From: Chitinivibrionales bacterium
GTDB lineage: Bacteria > Fibrobacterota > Chitinivibrionia > Chitinivibrionales > WJMI01
Length of the DNA stretch: 6,241 bases
Assembly (NCBI GenBank): GCA_014729595.1
Contig: WJJU01000845.1
Coordinates: 1-6,241 of the forward strand
Direction: 5' to 3'
Below, one piece after another: positions 6,210 through 6,241 of this stretch. A program made the position numbers and the translations under genes. Under the pieces are notes generated by a model. It did no database searches, was not told where the DNA came from, and saw only the letters and a list, made by a program, of their open reading frames with translations. Within the stretch, counting starts at the first letter, position 1. Each line of letters starts with the position of its first letter.

Positions 6210-6241
6210 ATGATCATTCACAAAGCCCCCCGGTTGGATAC
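6210..6241 (+). CDS. Possible start of a divergent gene, cut by the window edge
   Basis: ATG followed by an open frame to the edge (MIIHKAPRLD...). AGGAA at 6196-6200 lies 9 nt upstream, at suitable spacing. Only ten full codons are visible, too few to recognise a family or to exclude chance. The long non-coding stretch before it fits a divergent gene pair with the amidohydrolase. Confidence 0.3.
   Translation, partial: MIIHKAPRLD

Overview
The window looks like bacterial chromosome of intermediate GC content. A lipopolysaccharide-type family 9 glycosyltransferase points to a Gram-negative-style envelope. Two further genes start with apparent Sec signal peptides, and all three complete genes have clear Shine-Dalgarno sequences of the GGAGG/AGGAG type. 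The set (sorbosone-dehydrogenase-type enzyme, secreted beta-helix protein with a carbohydrate-binding-like domain, amidohydrolase 2) suits an environmental heterotroph such as a Planctomycetota-like or FCB/candidate-phylum bacterium. That placement is inference; nothing in the sequence fixes the taxon.

Layout. Positions 3-716 (+) hold the C-terminal two thirds or so of a family 9 glycosyltransferase whose start lies left of the window. After a 33-bp convergent gap come three genes on the minus strand. Reading leftwards (in their direction of transcription) they are a metal-dependent amidohydrolase 2 family hydrolase (4940-5815), a secreted right-handed beta-helix protein with a C-terminal carbohydrate-binding-like domain and a basic tail (2188-4137), and a secreted PQQ-type sugar (sorbosone) dehydrogenase (750-1901). 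The gaps between them are 802 and 286 bp, so they are probably separate transcription units and not a tight operon. The 286-bp gap carries a perfect 11-bp inverted repeat. The 802-bp gap holds no recognisable gene.

The right end (5816-6209) is non-coding. It has a possible promoter for the amidohydrolase, a run of ten C, and a strong hairpin whose two wobble pairs form only in plus-strand RNA, followed by a T-run. An ATG at 6210 with an AGGAA upstream may open a divergent plus-strand gene, of which only ten full codons are visible.

Functionally, the beta-helix protein could bind or cut an extracellular polysaccharide and the dehydrogenase could oxidise a released sugar or aldose outside the cytoplasm. 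The amidohydrolase could act in the cytoplasm on a lactone or carboxylated product. This is a guess from co-location; no conserved operon spacing supports it. I found no CRISPR array, tRNA, rRNA, transposase, toxin-antitoxin pair or clear new system.
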